From: Oscarella lobularis
Taxonomy: Eukaryota > Porifera > Homoscleromorpha > Homosclerophorida > Oscarellidae
NCBI RefSeq assembly: GCF_947507565.1
Contig: NC_089176.1
Coordinates: forward strand, 1,426,001 to 1,490,000
DNA: 64,000 bases
Direction: 5' to 3'
This document shows, piece by piece, positions 47,601-60,100 of this stretch. Made by a program: the position numbers and the translations under genes. A model generated the notes under the pieces. The model did not search any database, had not been told where the DNA came from, and saw nothing but the letters and a program-made list of their open reading frames with translations. Every line of letters starts with the position of its first letter. Position 1 is the stretch's first letter.

Positions 47601-50600
47601 GAGACTACTTTGCGAGTCATGGATGACAGAGGCCGCCGATGAAAATCTTCAGAGTCCTACAAAAAAGTATAAACGCGTGTGTTAGGCAGTCATTGAAAGC
47701 CACTACAGTACCTGATTAGCAATTTCAACAACAGCAAGAAAGGTGTTGGAAACGCTCAGTTGATCGCGCACACGGATCATAGCTTTGGCTGCGTCGACAG
47801 CCTTGCTTAGAGTGCTATACAAACAAATCTGATCCACGCGTTGCTTCACCCATTTGGCGCCGCGAGCGCGTTCTGATCTTTCCATTAGTTTCAATTCCGC
47901 TTTAAGCTTTTCACGGTCTCCAGAGACCAATTTGAAGTGCTTCTTCACTTCGTTCAAGCTGATGACGCCTTCTTTGACCCTTTCGCTTATCTTGTCCCAC
48001 AGCCCAAACACCGGTTCTATAACTTGCTGCACTAAGTCGTCCAAAGTCATGGGCAGCGCCGCGGCATCCTCATCGTTCCTTCGGTGCACCAGATTTCTTT
48101 TATCGCACCACAACTGTTCGAAAATGAGGCTCGGCTGAAGTCGGTTCAAAGGTTCTATGTACTGGCCAATTTCGCGAGGAAGCGAAAAATAGACAACATC
48201 AGTCAAATCCTCTTCAGTTCGCTTGACGAGAGAAGAAATAAGCGCGTCAGACAGGTCTCGATTTAATTGATTCTGCAGATCGTCTAGAGCCACTGAAGAG
48301 AAACTATATGTTAAACATATACTGCGACAAAGAAGTACTTACTTTTCCCCAAAGATTGGCAAACGTTGACAAAACTCAAAACCAGATTCTTTTCTTTTTT
48401 GAAATGCTGCATCTCTTCTTCGCGTTTTGTCAAAGCGACAGCAACATTATTTTCCAACTCGTTACCAATGGGATTTTCCTCATCGAGCAGCTGACAAAAT
48501 TGCAGAAAACGATTTCGATGCTTCTGAACAATTTCAAAATCCGCAACAGAAACCCGAGCATTCGTTACGCCAATCGCGAATTTCTTGATAACTTTTTTTG
48601 CTCGGTTAAGAGTTCGGAAAGGGATCGACTCGCTCTCAGGAAAAAGCTCAGCTAGAAAGGCAAGCAATCCTGTCATTATACTATAGGGCAACGATTCGAA
48701 CCCTACCAGAGTAGCGAAAATACTGTCCCCAGAGAGGCCAGTCGAACAGGCAGGAAAGCCAATGACTGTCAGAAGATTGTTCCGCTGGCGAATTCAAAAC
48801 GAGCATTTCTTTTAGAAGTTCAATAGCCTGCCTCGAAGCTTCTCCAACGCTCTTAGCCGTCGCTGAAAGACTGTTGAAGGCAGTCTCATGCTCAGCAGTC
48901 TCATGTTTATTCTTTGCCTAATCACCGAAACGACAGGAGGGATAATTTGAAACCAAACTAGAATTTACCAGTTCTTTTACAGCGGCTTGGGATCTTTGAA
49001 TGAAACAATCCTTTAACGAAGGGTGAAGTTCGGATTGCTGAAGCAAACTAACCGTTTTCAACACTACACTGCTGCTACACTGTAAAGAAGACGGTAGGTA
49101 GGCGCAAGGCTAATTAGGCATGCTAATCATTCAATACCTCTTCCAATTTTTCTTTCAGCTTTTGAAGAAGTGCGTCGCACCAACACTTCGCCATTTCTGG
49201 CTTTAAAATGTCGGCATTAAACATGTAAATCCATAGCTACAAGATAAAAGGAATAGAATTACATTAATTATTAAATACCACTGTAAACTTGCTTCAATCT
49301 CAGAACGCAAGGTCGTGTCAGATCGATCAGTCGAAGAAGTCGAAGAAATCCAGTTTACTACCTCACCAGCTGCATCGCGCAACACTTCCTCCCAAGCAGC
49401 AGCCTCTTTAGTTGTTTTGCTTCTAGTCACTGGGCCATGCAACTCATGACACCCGGTGGCCGCTTCTTTGTTATCCGATATGCTGATGTAGCTAAAAATC
49501 AGGTCAACAAGTCTTCGATATGTCTCCTTCCTGGATCTCTGCAAACGAGTGCGCATCGTACGCAGCAACTCAATGCTTGCTTGAAGGCCAGTAGATGCAT
49601 TGGTTAAATCCAAACTCGACTCTCTAAAGTAAAGATCCAAATAAAAGTACAGAACTTAAAAACTGCACAGAAGTGTACGTTTTCGCCTTTTCAACGTCGC
49701 TCAATAGTAGCTCAAGTAAATCGTGAAATATAGACTTCTACAAAACCATCACGCAATTGGTATCTGTTTAATTGCGCGAAGCGAGTCTCACCGTTGACTC
49801 CGTACGGATTTCTGCTCCATGTCTAATCTTTTTCACTAAAGCAACAACAGTTTCGCCAACTTTTGACAACGTATTCCACACTCTCAAGTCTTCTACTGGC
49901 GATACGCACATAATCACGTGCAATAGCAACGGATCAAGCAAAATCAGAGGCAGCAGCGCTTCTTGCTCTTCGGCGAGTCTAGAAGCGGTCTATTAGAGTA
50001 TAAAAAATAAAGAAGTAAGTCTCTTACTCTTCTGACTTTCCTCGCAGTCGGTATGGGCGAAGAGCATTGTCTAGCTCCTTATCAAAACCCCACCACTCCT
50101 TCTCCTTCCAATTAAGTCGCTGCGGCAGTAAAAAAGGCTCGGCGAGATCGGATAGAAAGTGATACAGCGGCACAGCGAACACCCAGTGATAACTTGGCTG
50201 CTTTGTATCACAAAGAGTACGACAGACATAACGAACAGCGTCTAAGACACGTCTAAAAGAGACCAAATTTAAAGCAATTCTTTTTCTATTTAAGTAGCCG
50301 CTAATGGACTGCTAACCTTGTATCCGAAAAATTTTCTTTGACAATTTTCAGAGATCCACAGGTGCGATTATCAACGTCGGGCTGCAGCGCTAAAGCGCGT
50401 GACAGTGAATGCCAGTGCCGAAGATCCAAACCGGAAGGTGAAAATGAGACGCCCAACTCGAAGTCTTTGAAAACAATAGCGATTGCAATTGCTGAAACGA
50501 GCCTATCCGATGCCTTTCTCGCGTCTAGAAGTTTCACTGTGCCCAATTCCGCGATTTTTGGTTTAAGAATGCTGGCAAGAATCTTAGAAAGAAACTGGTG

Positions 50601-53600
50601 AAAACAAAAAGCGACGCTTTATATTTGATACCTTGGCAACGTCCAGTCCCTTTACTTTCCACGTATGAGGTGGCAGATAATCCAAATTGTCTTTGACACG
50701 GAGAAACTCTAGTTGCTCAATGACGTCAGCTAGATCAGCAAGGGCCATGTCCGCCGTCATGAAAGTCAATTTGATGCCAGAGACATCACTGCAATAAAAG
50801 CCAGACCATCTTGGCAACAGCTCTCTTATGGCCACTTCTCGTCTATCAACGTCACGCGAGTTGGACCCAAAAAACGCATGCCAAATTTGCCCTCCCAGGC
50901 CCCTTTTCCTCCGAATTACGTCGTCATATTTAACAAAAAAGCCTAAAGAAAATGTTTTGAAGTATTATAAAACGCCCGTTTATTTCCTGCCTTTTTCAGA
51001 GCCATGATGTTTTTTTGGTAGCAAGAGAATACGATTGACGGTCTTTCCGTCGCGACCTTTTTTCAGAAACTCGTATTCGTGTTCGTAGTCAACTTTACCC
51101 TTTTTCTTCCTCTTTTTTGCACAAACTATGTATTTGTAGGGAATCGCTTTCGTAGTGCAATGAATAGGGAGAACAAAATTGCCCGTCAGCTGAAGCAACT
51201 CCGCTCCTTGAGTTGTTTTTCTAAAAACAAGTAACGCAAAACAGACAGACAGACAGACAACTCTGTATCCTTACATTGTTCGAGTAACGGCCATTGTGAT
51301 GGCATCCCACTTCCAGGCTCCAAGTTCAGTAATACCAAACCGTATGCAGACCTCTTGATCATCCTTCAACTGCCACTCAGGATGAAGTATTGCGTTAAAG
51401 GTCACGGCAACACCAGGCGTTGGCCTAAAAAAGCTCGAAAATCGCGACAGACAAGGACTACACGCGCGCGCAAACCAACTTACGCATTTTTCTCTCTTAA
51501 ATTAATGTCACCGTCAACAGTTGAACCTTCGGTTGCATTCTCGAACTCTTCATCGCTCGCGTCATCGTCGCTCCTGTCTAATTTGCCTTCACTAGTTGCT
51601 GCCTTTTTTGCAGGGCTGGAAACATCTTTCTCGCCAGCCACTACATAACGTTTCTGATGTTCAGCCTCTCCTGTGCTTGACTCTTCCGACCGTTTCTGAG
51701 TCCTTTCAAAGTTTTCATCAACCGGAGGATCAACAGGTGTCCCGTCTTCTGTTACGTAGAGGTCCTTGGCGGGACGACAAATTTGAACTGCGCGGGTCCG
51801 CTTCTCTCCAGTCTTCGGAAAGTCTTTAACGTCTGAGCTTCTGCTTTTAGCAGAGCTGCTTGGTTGATTGACGCTTTTTCCATCACTCTCATCCTTTTCA
51901 GCAGCCTGATCTTCAATCGTTTTAGGATTTTTTGAATGTGCACTGGTCTCCGCGACGTGATCGTCAGACTTCCCTTGTTCATCATCTGACGTGTTGATTG
52001 TGGCTCTGCCAGATAATTTAGAAATCTTTGGAAGAATTGGTAGAGACAATTCTTCCTGTTCAGTTTTCTCCTTATCAGAAAAACGTTTGTCTAGAAATTC
52101 GAAATAAGATAGCTATCCCCCTTTCTGTATATATAATCTGTACCAGAATCCGATTTAAGAAGAACGGCTTTAGGAAAAAAGCCTTCTTCTCCATTAGCCA
52201 TTCCCTTGCAAGTTCCATCTGGATATTCTTCAAGTATCATAAGTAAGGTCCCTCGGTTGAATGAAAGCTCTTGGTCCCTGCGAAGAGAATTACAGCAACA
52301 TCCTTCTGATAATGGAGACTAACTTCTGCCCTTGGTATGAAGCAGGCGCTAAAAACACGCTTTGGCCCGCTTTCTCTGCCAACAATAATTTAAAAAAAAT
52401 AAGTAAATTGGAAAGCAAACCTCCTGCATCTGAAGCTGGCGAATTCAACGAGGGCTTCAGTCTACTCATTATCTTTCGCCTATGACCTAGTTTGATTTTC
52501 ATGGAAGTAAAGTCTTCCTCTGTAATTAGAAATAAAGACTCGATATCGTCAAAGCCTTCTTCAAGGAAAGTGTTGTAGTATTGCACGCATTGTGCACTTT
52601 CAAGCCATTTTCTGACTTCAAGCTTAGCATCCTCTACTAGCAAGAATCACCGCATACTGCAGTAACGTGGTCTTGTCTTACTCCGCTGTTGACTTGGGAT
52701 TCCGATCTGCTTTCGGTTTAAAATTTTGCGCCTGTGACCCCTCAAGACTCCCAGTTCTTCCAAGTCGCACTCTCTTACGGCTGCCAATGACTCTAAATCG
52801 TCAAAGCCTTCCTCAACAAATTTTCTGCGGTACTGCTCGAGGCCCAACTCCTCAAACCATTTCTTAAAATCTTCTACACAAGAAGGTCAATTTTGCATAC
52901 AACACAACATGACGCCATACTACCGGTATTATGCTCTCTTGAGATCGCTGAAGCATCAGAATCAGAAGCCTTGGCAAGTTTCGAGGCAGAAAATTCTTTT
53001 TCTGTAGATTTTCTGCGCTTTAGCGACATTTCACTCTCTCTGCCTGACATTTCTGCCTCTGCAACACAAGCCGCACTTTTGAACTCTTTGCACGCGCGGA
53101 CATCTAAATGACTGCATTATACCGGGATTTTCCGCAGCCCCTTTTGCTTCATGAGAACTCATGGAGTCCTCTTTCTCAGGTGGTCCCCTGCCCATTCCAC
53201 TGGCTTCGCCCAATGCTTCTGTCGCCGAAGACTCTGCTCAACGCAAACAGGATTCAAACACAGCCTTCTAAATAGTAGCCGCCGCTTTTAGTGCCGTACG
53301 CATACCGCGTAAATCCGCAGCTCCTTTTTCTCGAGAATATTCAGCAGGAGGCGTCGCCACATCGTCTAGAAATAATAAAGCTTCAGAAGTGAGGACGCAA
53401 TGACGAGCGTGTGACTCTGTTTGGTCAATCTGTGGCTCGGTGCTCCGCCCCCGCCAAAAAAAACGACGCCATTTGCGTGGGATGTCGAAGGCGGAAAACC
53501 GTTAGTTGGCGTCAAATATACGCTGCGTTCATGCAAAAAATGGCCGAGAGTGCGTTCTCTAACCAGTTTCTGGCGGGGTTTCAGTCGCTGCGGTACTATC

Positions 53601-53699
53601 GTCATCGTCTCTCGCAGGGGTGTCTCCCTTTCGTAGTTTTGATTCGCTTTCGCCTGAGATCTTTTCTCGGCATCTTTTGCGCCGCCCGCCGCGTTTCAT
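33993..53699 (-). CDS. RNF213-like AAA+ E3 ubiquitin ligase, copy 1 (complete gene)
   Basis: A gene of about 19.7 kb with a Met at 53699 and a stop at 33993. Exons I could splice in phase at the 5' end: 53564-53699, 53306-53365, 53123-53233, 52924-53103, 52682-52873, 52421-52636, 52324-52375, 52144-52277, 51484-52090, 51275-51424, 50991-51220. Later come many exons, including two very large ones (about 42914-47412 and 39657-42266). Order: disordered start, SAM, SAM, SH3, Ser/Asp-rich linker, CBM20-like domain, helical arm, AAA+ modules, E3 shell, RING, RZ finger, conserved C terminus. In vertebrates RNF213 coats cytosolic bacteria with ubiquitin and acts on lipid droplets. The SAM-SAM-SH3 front end is not part of the vertebrate protein as I know it. 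Confidence 0.88.
36660..36815 (-). other. RZ finger of RNF213-like copy 1
   Basis: Two exons give C-P-N-G-H-P-Y-F-I-D-D, then C-G-R-A-V-R-V-G-K-C-F-C-G-A-A-I-G-G. This is the RZ-type zinc finger shared by RNF213 and ZNFX1, needed in human RNF213 for ubiquitylating bacterial lipopolysaccharide. The final pair is C-x-C rather than the C-x-x-C that I know from vertebrates. Confidence 0.82.
38630..38750 (-). other. RING finger of RNF213-like copy 1
   Basis: A C3HC4 RING: C-V-V-C, then L-P-C-R-H-I-F-C-L-Q-C, then C-P-T-C, with all eight metal ligands present. It lies in the exon starting near 38842, downstream of the E3 shell, as expected for RNF213. Confidence 0.88.
42571..42913 (-). other. Unusually long intron in RNF213-like copy 1
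   Basis: About 340 bp, several times the usual intron here. It starts GTACTTTC and ends TTTATTTTAAG. The matching intron of copy 2 (about 62707-63006) is also long, but its sequence has diverged strongly, while the exons on both sides are almost the same. I see no gene in it. Confidence 0.65.
42914..47442 (-). other. AAA+ core exon of RNF213-like copy 1
   Basis: One unbroken exon of about 4.5 kb. A P-loop-like A-G-V-G-K-S lies near 45557-45586. A full AAA+ unit has Walker A G-E-T-G-C-G-K-T near 44279-44302 and Walker B F-F-D-E-A-N near 44100. A second full unit has Walker A G-K-P-G-S-S-K-S near 43216-43245 and Walker B V-V-L-D-E-V-G near 42990-43023. In RNF213, two of the six AAA units are ATP-binding and active; this fits. 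The exon ends at donor GAAGAAG|GTAC. Confidence 0.82.
50991..51424 (-). other. CBM20-like domain of RNF213-like copy 1
   Basis: Exons 51275-51424 and 50991-51220 give V-T-F-N-A-I-L, then V-C-I-R-F-G with E-L-G-A-W, then L-P-I-H with I-P-Y-K-Y-I-V and Y-E-F-L, then N-R-I-L. This follows the starch-binding CBM20 plan known near the N terminus of vertebrate RNF213. The second exon ends at a probable GC donor (AAAAAG|GCAGGA). Confidence 0.65.
51241..51259. repeat. (ACAG)n microsatellite in an intron
   Basis: Nearly five copies of ACAG within a short intron of RNF213-like copy 1. Confidence 0.9.
52144..52375 (-). other. SH3 domain of RNF213-like copy 1
   Basis: Two small exons, 52324-52375 and 52144-52277, are split by a 46 bp intron. 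Joined, they read A-S-Y-Q-G-Q-K-D-Q-E-L-S-F-N-R-G, then I-L-E-E-Y-P-D-G, then N-G-E-E-G-F-F-P-K. This carries the ALYDY-like, E-L-S-F, G-x-x-G-F-F-P signatures of SH3, though the W of the W-x-x-G core is replaced. SH3 domains bind proline-rich partners. Confidence 0.78.
52421..52873 (-). other. Two tandem SAM domains of RNF213-like copy 1
   Basis: Exons 52682-52873 and 52421-52636 each code for one SAM domain of about 65 residues with the same plan: W-F/L-E, then Q-Y, then F-x-E-E-G-F-D-D-L/I-E-S-L, then E-D or C-D-L, then G-H-R-R-K-I. SAM domains often form polymers or bind other SAM proteins. Both exons keep phase 1, so they probably arose by exon duplication. Confidence 0.85.
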
Positions 53700-54124
53700 C
53701 TCCACAGAGAGCTCGAAAGGCTCGAGAACTCGCTTCGCGCAGTTAGAGCGAAAGCAAGTTCGTTGTCCCGGATAAAAGACTCGCCGCCCACGTGCTGAAC
53801 TGAACACGCCAGTGCGACACCAGCAGAGCCCTATAATAAAAAGATTATAGGGCTCTGAACAATGCCATCACGAGCGGACTGCTACTGTCACGTGGTACTG
53901 ACACGCACACGCACTTCTAGAAACTAGAAAAGAAACTAGAAACTAGTAGAAATCAAACCATCACTCGTACTCAAAATGGGAAAGGTACCACAAAAAAAGG
54001 AAGCAAATAATTCAAGGTTTTGCGCGGACAACAGCAACTAGAATGATTCATAAAAAAAGATAATGACAACAACAGCAGCGAAGTATCTAGTACGAAAATA
54101 ACAGCTACAGCAAGCCTTCATATC
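53700..54124. other. Spacer between the two RNF213-like genes
   Basis: This 425 bp stretch holds the promoter side of RNF213-like copy 1 and the 3' flank of copy 2. It contains a strong hairpin (53824-53857), a GTCACGTGG element (53887-53895) and short AAACTAGA-type direct repeats near 53918-53950. Confidence 0.55.
53824..53857. repeat. Perfect inverted repeat (14 bp arms, 6 bp loop)
   Basis: The arm CAGAGCCCTATAAT at 53824-53837 and its exact reverse complement at 53844-53857 flank AAAAAG. Each arm contains a TATAAT-like core, so it could be a core promoter element, an RNA hairpin or a mobile-element scar. Confidence 0.85.
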
Positions 54125-57100
54125 TTACTGTCGTTCCAGGCTAGCCTGGAGTTCAACAGCAGCGCTCCAACACTGCATCAAATGACGCAATTGTACGTCG
54201 TCGGGAATGTCGCGTAGACCCTTCAACTTTGAATAGCACCATTCTTCCAAGGCATCACAAAGACTGCAAAAATCATGCAACATTTACTTGACGCTATTTC
54301 CTCCCGTAATTAACTTACGAATACTCTTCCAAGCCCTGGGTCTCGATCTTGTTTTTCACTTCAAGCCAGGCCAACTGGACCAGGTCGTTCATGAAAGAGT
54401 CTAGATCGATCCTCCGTAGAGAATCCACAAGACGACGTTTTAAATCGAGATCCATGTCTTCCTTATACGCATCAGGAAAATCCTCGAAAGGATCCTACAC
54501 AGAAACGGTGAAACTGTGCACGCAGCACCCACGACTAAGTATATTATTACTCGGTGACTCAGAACGAGCCTTTTCCCTTTCTCCACCATCAGGAGTCGCC
54601 ACAACGACAGGGTGTGCTTCAAGCGGCAATACTGGCGCGCCTTCGCGCTGACGAGTCCACGCTCTTCCGGCATTTTCAGAGTTTTGTGAAGGTAATCGTG
54701 CACGAGGCATTCACCGTCGCCGCCCGTCGAACCGATGAAGCCGATAAGCACGTCAAGTACGGACAACACGCCGTACACCTGAGTCAAATCTCGCACTTCG
54801 TTAATTATCTGTCTCGAGACAGCGATAGACAGTTTTTCCTACGGAAAATTCACAGCAACGAGGTCTGAACAGATTAGCTAATTCTACCTGTGGTATCTTC
54901 TGTTCTATTCGACCAAATAATGCTTCGGCGTGTTGACTGAAAATGAATTGATGAGGCTAAACAAGTCTTTATTTGAGCCAGGCAATGATACAAAACAGAA
55001 TCCGTACCTTGAACAATACGTGAGGTTTTCCAGTTAGAAACCGATCAATCAACTGGCGTTCAAGTGCAGCAAAGTCGTACGTCACGTCGCTTCCTTTTCC
55101 CACTTCCAACGAATAGTTGCAGTGAGCCAGCACCAGTGGAAAGAAATCTCGTTCGAAGTCGTACGATATCAGCTGAGCACGAGTGATCTCACTCATAGGG
55201 ATTATCGGAATTTCCCTACAGCAGACAACAATTAGCGTACACATAGGAAAAACCAAACCGTACCCTTCTAGTCCAACGAGATTCCTGAAACGAGGAACGA
55301 ATTCATTGTGTACGCAATTGATCAGATAATCCACCAACGACATAGCGCAGCGGCCTTTTCCCGTAGTCGTCGGCAGGAGAAATGCAATAGGAGTGGTTGC
55401 GGTGACTTGCCCTAATTTCTCTTCCTCGTTTTTCGGTTTGAGACGGCCATGGGTGAGAATTTCGTGTCCCAAATGTGCCCAAACGCGTTGAAAGACTCCA
55501 ATTAGAGGAGCATACTCTTGCCTTTCGCGATCTGAAACTCAGCAGAATATAGGATTCTCCAAACGTTAGCAAGCATCGTACCTTGAAGACTACGAAGAAA
55601 GTCGGTCACAGAAAAGGTAGCAGCTTCGTGCAGTGCAAGCCGTCGATGGAACTTCTCCAACAGCATGCGCTGTAACTGTAGAATTTGAGGCAGGAATTGA
55701 AGAAACCGAAGGTTCCGCTCCTAGAGGAAAACCAGAATAAACCAGTCTATAAGCAAATAAAGCTAGTGAGCTATTACCTCTCTCAAGAATTCTCTAAGAA
55801 TTCTGGGCTTCTTGTCAACGGGTTTGCCTTCAAATTGGCGATCTAACGTTGTCGTCAAGTGCTCGACGGTGACCTGTGCACGATATCGCCAAAGCGAAGC
55901 AGGGGACTGCGCACCTGGCGGCGCCTCGATTTCGTACAACCAACGCATCAGGGGATTATTGCCTAGGAACAATATCATTAATTCATTATTGTCTATTTCA
56001 GATCATGGCAACGAACCGACTCTTTCGTCGTTTACAACACTGTTCAGCCAACCTCTAAAACTTCTTCCCGTCTCCTGGGAACAGGAACGCTATAGGTAGT
56101 AAGTCTATGCAACGGTAATGTCTCAAACCTGCAATGTTGGTTCAATACAGCGACGAGCAAAGTCGGCTTCCCAGCCCTGCCTTTCTTCTTTAGATGACAA
56201 AGTGCCATCTCCAACGACAGCAGCTGGAGAACAAATTAAATCACATATACAGATCTCCTTCACCCCTACCAAGACGCTACTTACCATGTCGTTCTTGGGA
56301 CACAAGAGTGTTCAAAAACCAGTGAAGAACGACGCTGGCATCGTCTGGCGTGTTACCAATTGCCTTAGCGAACGCTCCCACGTCCTTTTCGAAATGATTC
56401 CAGAAGAACTGAGGCAACTGATCGACGGCCACGCCCGGCTTGACTATCTGAGCAATGGCGTGCGACAATTGCTGAATAAAAACACACGACAGATCAAAAG
56501 ATAGTCGCTCCAAAAATTCATTCATACCATATCACACGACCCCCACATCAATGACGCATGCATAAGAACGCGAATGAGTGCGCAGCATGCCGACGATAGA
56601 CCTCGCTCCGGGGCAACGTTGTCCGATCGCGCATCCGCTTGACCGAGAATGTGACCGGTCTCAGTTATATCGTTTCTGCGCAGTTAAAGTTAAAGTTAAA
56701 GTTAAAGCGAAAAGTCGTGAACGTACTCCCGGAGTCTTTTAACGTTTTGGTTCTGTAATTGATAGTTGAGACCGCCAATCGCAGCTCCGCAAAAACATTT
56801 TCCAACTGTAACTGCGCCTCCGCACTAATATGATATTTTTAGACAATAGAAAAGACTTTGGAAATGCTCTCACGTTATCAATGAAATAGGGATGCCCATT
56901 AGGGCATTCTAAACAGTTAGAAAACTAGCGATGCGTGATGATCAATTTTATAAGATCAGAGTGTACCGTGCCAAGTTGTTCCGACATCTCCGCGAGCGGT
57001 TCCCCTCACTGCCGCAAAATTGTCCTCCGGCATCGTTGGCATATAAGATCTCTATATTATCAAAAAGTGCACCCGATAAGTCTAAATATTTAGACGATGT

Positions 57101-60100
57101 GTCTTTACCGCAAGCCTAGCGGGATCCTTCATCATGTAGCGAAACGGTCTCAGGAGGGGATCTTCTGCTGCCGCTTCAATTGCAAGACGCACGTGGAAAG
57201 CTACAGCTGCCGCTGCTCGCGTCTGCATGCTCTGTCCGGGAGCTACCAAAACCGGAAGATTGCAGTTTGCCAGCGAATTGGTGAAAAGCTGATATCCAAT
57301 TTCTCGAGCCCACGGAGGAAAGTTTGGCGAAGTACGGCAATAGTCTTGCAAGAGATCTTGCATCTAAACATACGTAGAAATAAACGCATACGAGGAACGA
57401 TAGGAAGGCGGAAGTCGGTGTTGACCTTTCCAGTAACGTGTCGCTTGCGATCTGCGTACGCTCGTCGCATAGTTACTTCGCGATACAAAGCCAGAAGAAG
57501 TAACGCTGCCCTGCAATTTTCCTTCACGTTTTCACAAGCAAGAGTCTAAAAGCACATTCACAAATTCACAAATCGTTTCAGACGCAGTATATGTATACGT
57601 ACGTTCGCTGCTGCATTGATAGGATCTCGAGATTCGGTAAGAATTGCACGCGCCACTCCTTCACGAACGCCTTTGTACGTATCACCAATCACAACTAAGT
57701 AGTCTGGAATGACCTCTTCATCATTCTAAAGCACCAGACGTTCGAGTAGAAATACAACGCTTTGTTATACGGCGCTGTGTACTTACTCGAGTGTGCTGAA
57801 GCACGAGCTCATCTAGCCATCTCAATTCGTAGACGTTCTGTAGCTTTCTGAGTACGTCAGCCCCTCTTCGTTTCACCAGCTGTTTCAGAAGAAAAAGTAG
57901 AATCTGTGGGTCGTATGGAGGAGCGCATAGTTGACGAGCACAGTCGAGACCGGCAGCTGCGGCATGCGAAGATTGTTCAGCCGTATCCACGAGATGCAAT
58001 ATCACATCAGCGATCACGCACAAGCCGAAGCGAGCAGAGGCGACGGCTTGAAGATAAGGAACGCTATGTTGATCCGCCCGCAGGTTCTGCACTGCAAAGT
58101 GTAATCGATCAACAAAGACGGCGCCCTGAGCCTGAGTTGCTGTTCGAGTAATAGAATCCTATAGACGAATGTTCGTTGGTGGAATTAAAAAAAGTAATTG
58201 GGTGAAATACCTCGAAACACTGCACAAAAATAACCGCGAGCTCCTCTTCCGATCGCTGGGAAACGACGCCGTGAGTGTGCTCCATGACTGCTCTACGCGT
58301 GTGTTCAAAGTATTCCTGAACGTAGTTCATTGCTTCTTGAGTGCTGAGAAAAAGCGAACAGTTTCAACAAATAGAAACATAAAACTTTAATTAATTTCGA
58401 ACGTGTATCGAAGTAAGAGCTGCAAGAGAAATGATCGAACGGTAGGAGTTGCGTCGATGGCATCGGAAGTGAAAGGCGAGAAGGCTCTGGTTGTCGCGGC
58501 TTCACCCGTACGTTTTCGGGTAATCAAGTGCATGAGAAGCTGAACTAGATCCCGTTGTGGCGGCGTTCGAGCGTGCTCGTTGAAACTGTACACAGCTACG
58601 AGTTCCATGAAGAAGGCTGTGCAACAGCTCTTGAATTTAACGAAACCGGACGTTTTTTGGCTATAAATTGAAATAGAAGCCAAGGATAGGCGAGAGATCA
58701 TTAATGCGGACGTCACTAACTTTAGCTTCTCTGAAGGACGAAAATCGAACTGCTGTGGTACGACGTCTCTGCAAGTGGGACAAGTTCGACGCTCTTCGGT
58801 GATCCAGTCACGAGTGCACTGAAGGCAGAAGATGTGACGGCACGGTAGTTCAACTGGCTCTTTCCACATGTTTTCGCACACAACGCATTCGACACCGTTT
58901 GGACTAGAAAAAACGCTCAATGTCAGGTGTGCTGTGAAATCGACGACTACAGTACCCGAATAGTTTTCCCGAGCAGTCCTGACCAGTTTCGTTCAAAAAT
59001 CGAAGAATCAACTGCATCGTCTCAAGAGTACCAAAATTGGGATTGTGAGTTTCAAAACACTGTGAGTAAACGTAGTCGAGAACAAAAAATTCTGGGCGTG
59101 ACTTTACCTTCCATAAATTCTCCCCAGCACCGACAGCAAAACTGCTTCTTCCTATCACCTTTGTGTGTTCGAAGTAGAGACGAACGGCGGATATTTTTGT
59201 CCAAATAGATCTAAAACAAACGGTAAATTACAAAGGGGCTTATCTGATTTTTTACTATACCGAGCCTCCCCACAGAGTGCTGTTCGCATTGAAAAGCCTT
59301 CAACGGGCAAAGCGAGCCACGCCTCGACGCAGGGTCTCGCTTCCTGAACGCGATGTAACCAGGCCAGTCTCGATTTCTCAAAAGACAACTCGTTTGGCTT
59401 TGGCTGAAGATTTTCCAGAAAGATGGTAAACGCAACCGTATCCAAAGTCTGCAAACGAATGAGATATGTTAACAATTAGGAGAAATGGTGTTATCATCAA
59501 CCCTAACCATTTCATCTCCTGCTCTTGAGCCAAGCTGCTCATAAACAGCTGGGAAAACAGTCTTATCCAAGACTGTAAGTTCGGAGTAACGATTAAGACG
59601 AAGCTTGACGGCTTCGTAGGCAGCATGAATAGTCGGAATTGTAAGAAGGCGGACAGGAGGAGCATCTTCCATTGTCAGAACGTCTTGCTCTGTAGATGTC
59701 TGCGTCATCTCGTTGAATCCGCTCAGAATGGCGTTGAAAACGAGCTAGAAATACAAAAATAATTAAAAAAGGCACGTCGAAAAATTTACGTTACTTCAAA
59801 GTCCTCTGCTCCCTTTGGATTGTGAACCATATGAACAAAATCGTGCAAGTAAAGTTTGGCCATTTCTTCTTCGCTTTTCACCGAAACACTTCGGAGTATT
59901 TTTGCCATAGAAGAGCCGTCAAACAGTCTCTGCAGAGCGTCGGCAAGGCGACCTCGTTCTCGATCTGAAAGTGAAACTGAATTATTCTTCACAAGTATCC
60001 AATCCTGACTACACTTACCTGCAAGAAGTCTCGCTTCCTCTATCATTCCATCGACTTCGTCTTTGATCAATCTCGAAAACGGAAAGTTCGCCTGGAAGAC

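Noticed and set aside
56683-56706. CRISPR-like or telomeric repeat
   Set aside because: It is four exact hexamers with no spacers, inside an intron: a plain microsatellite.
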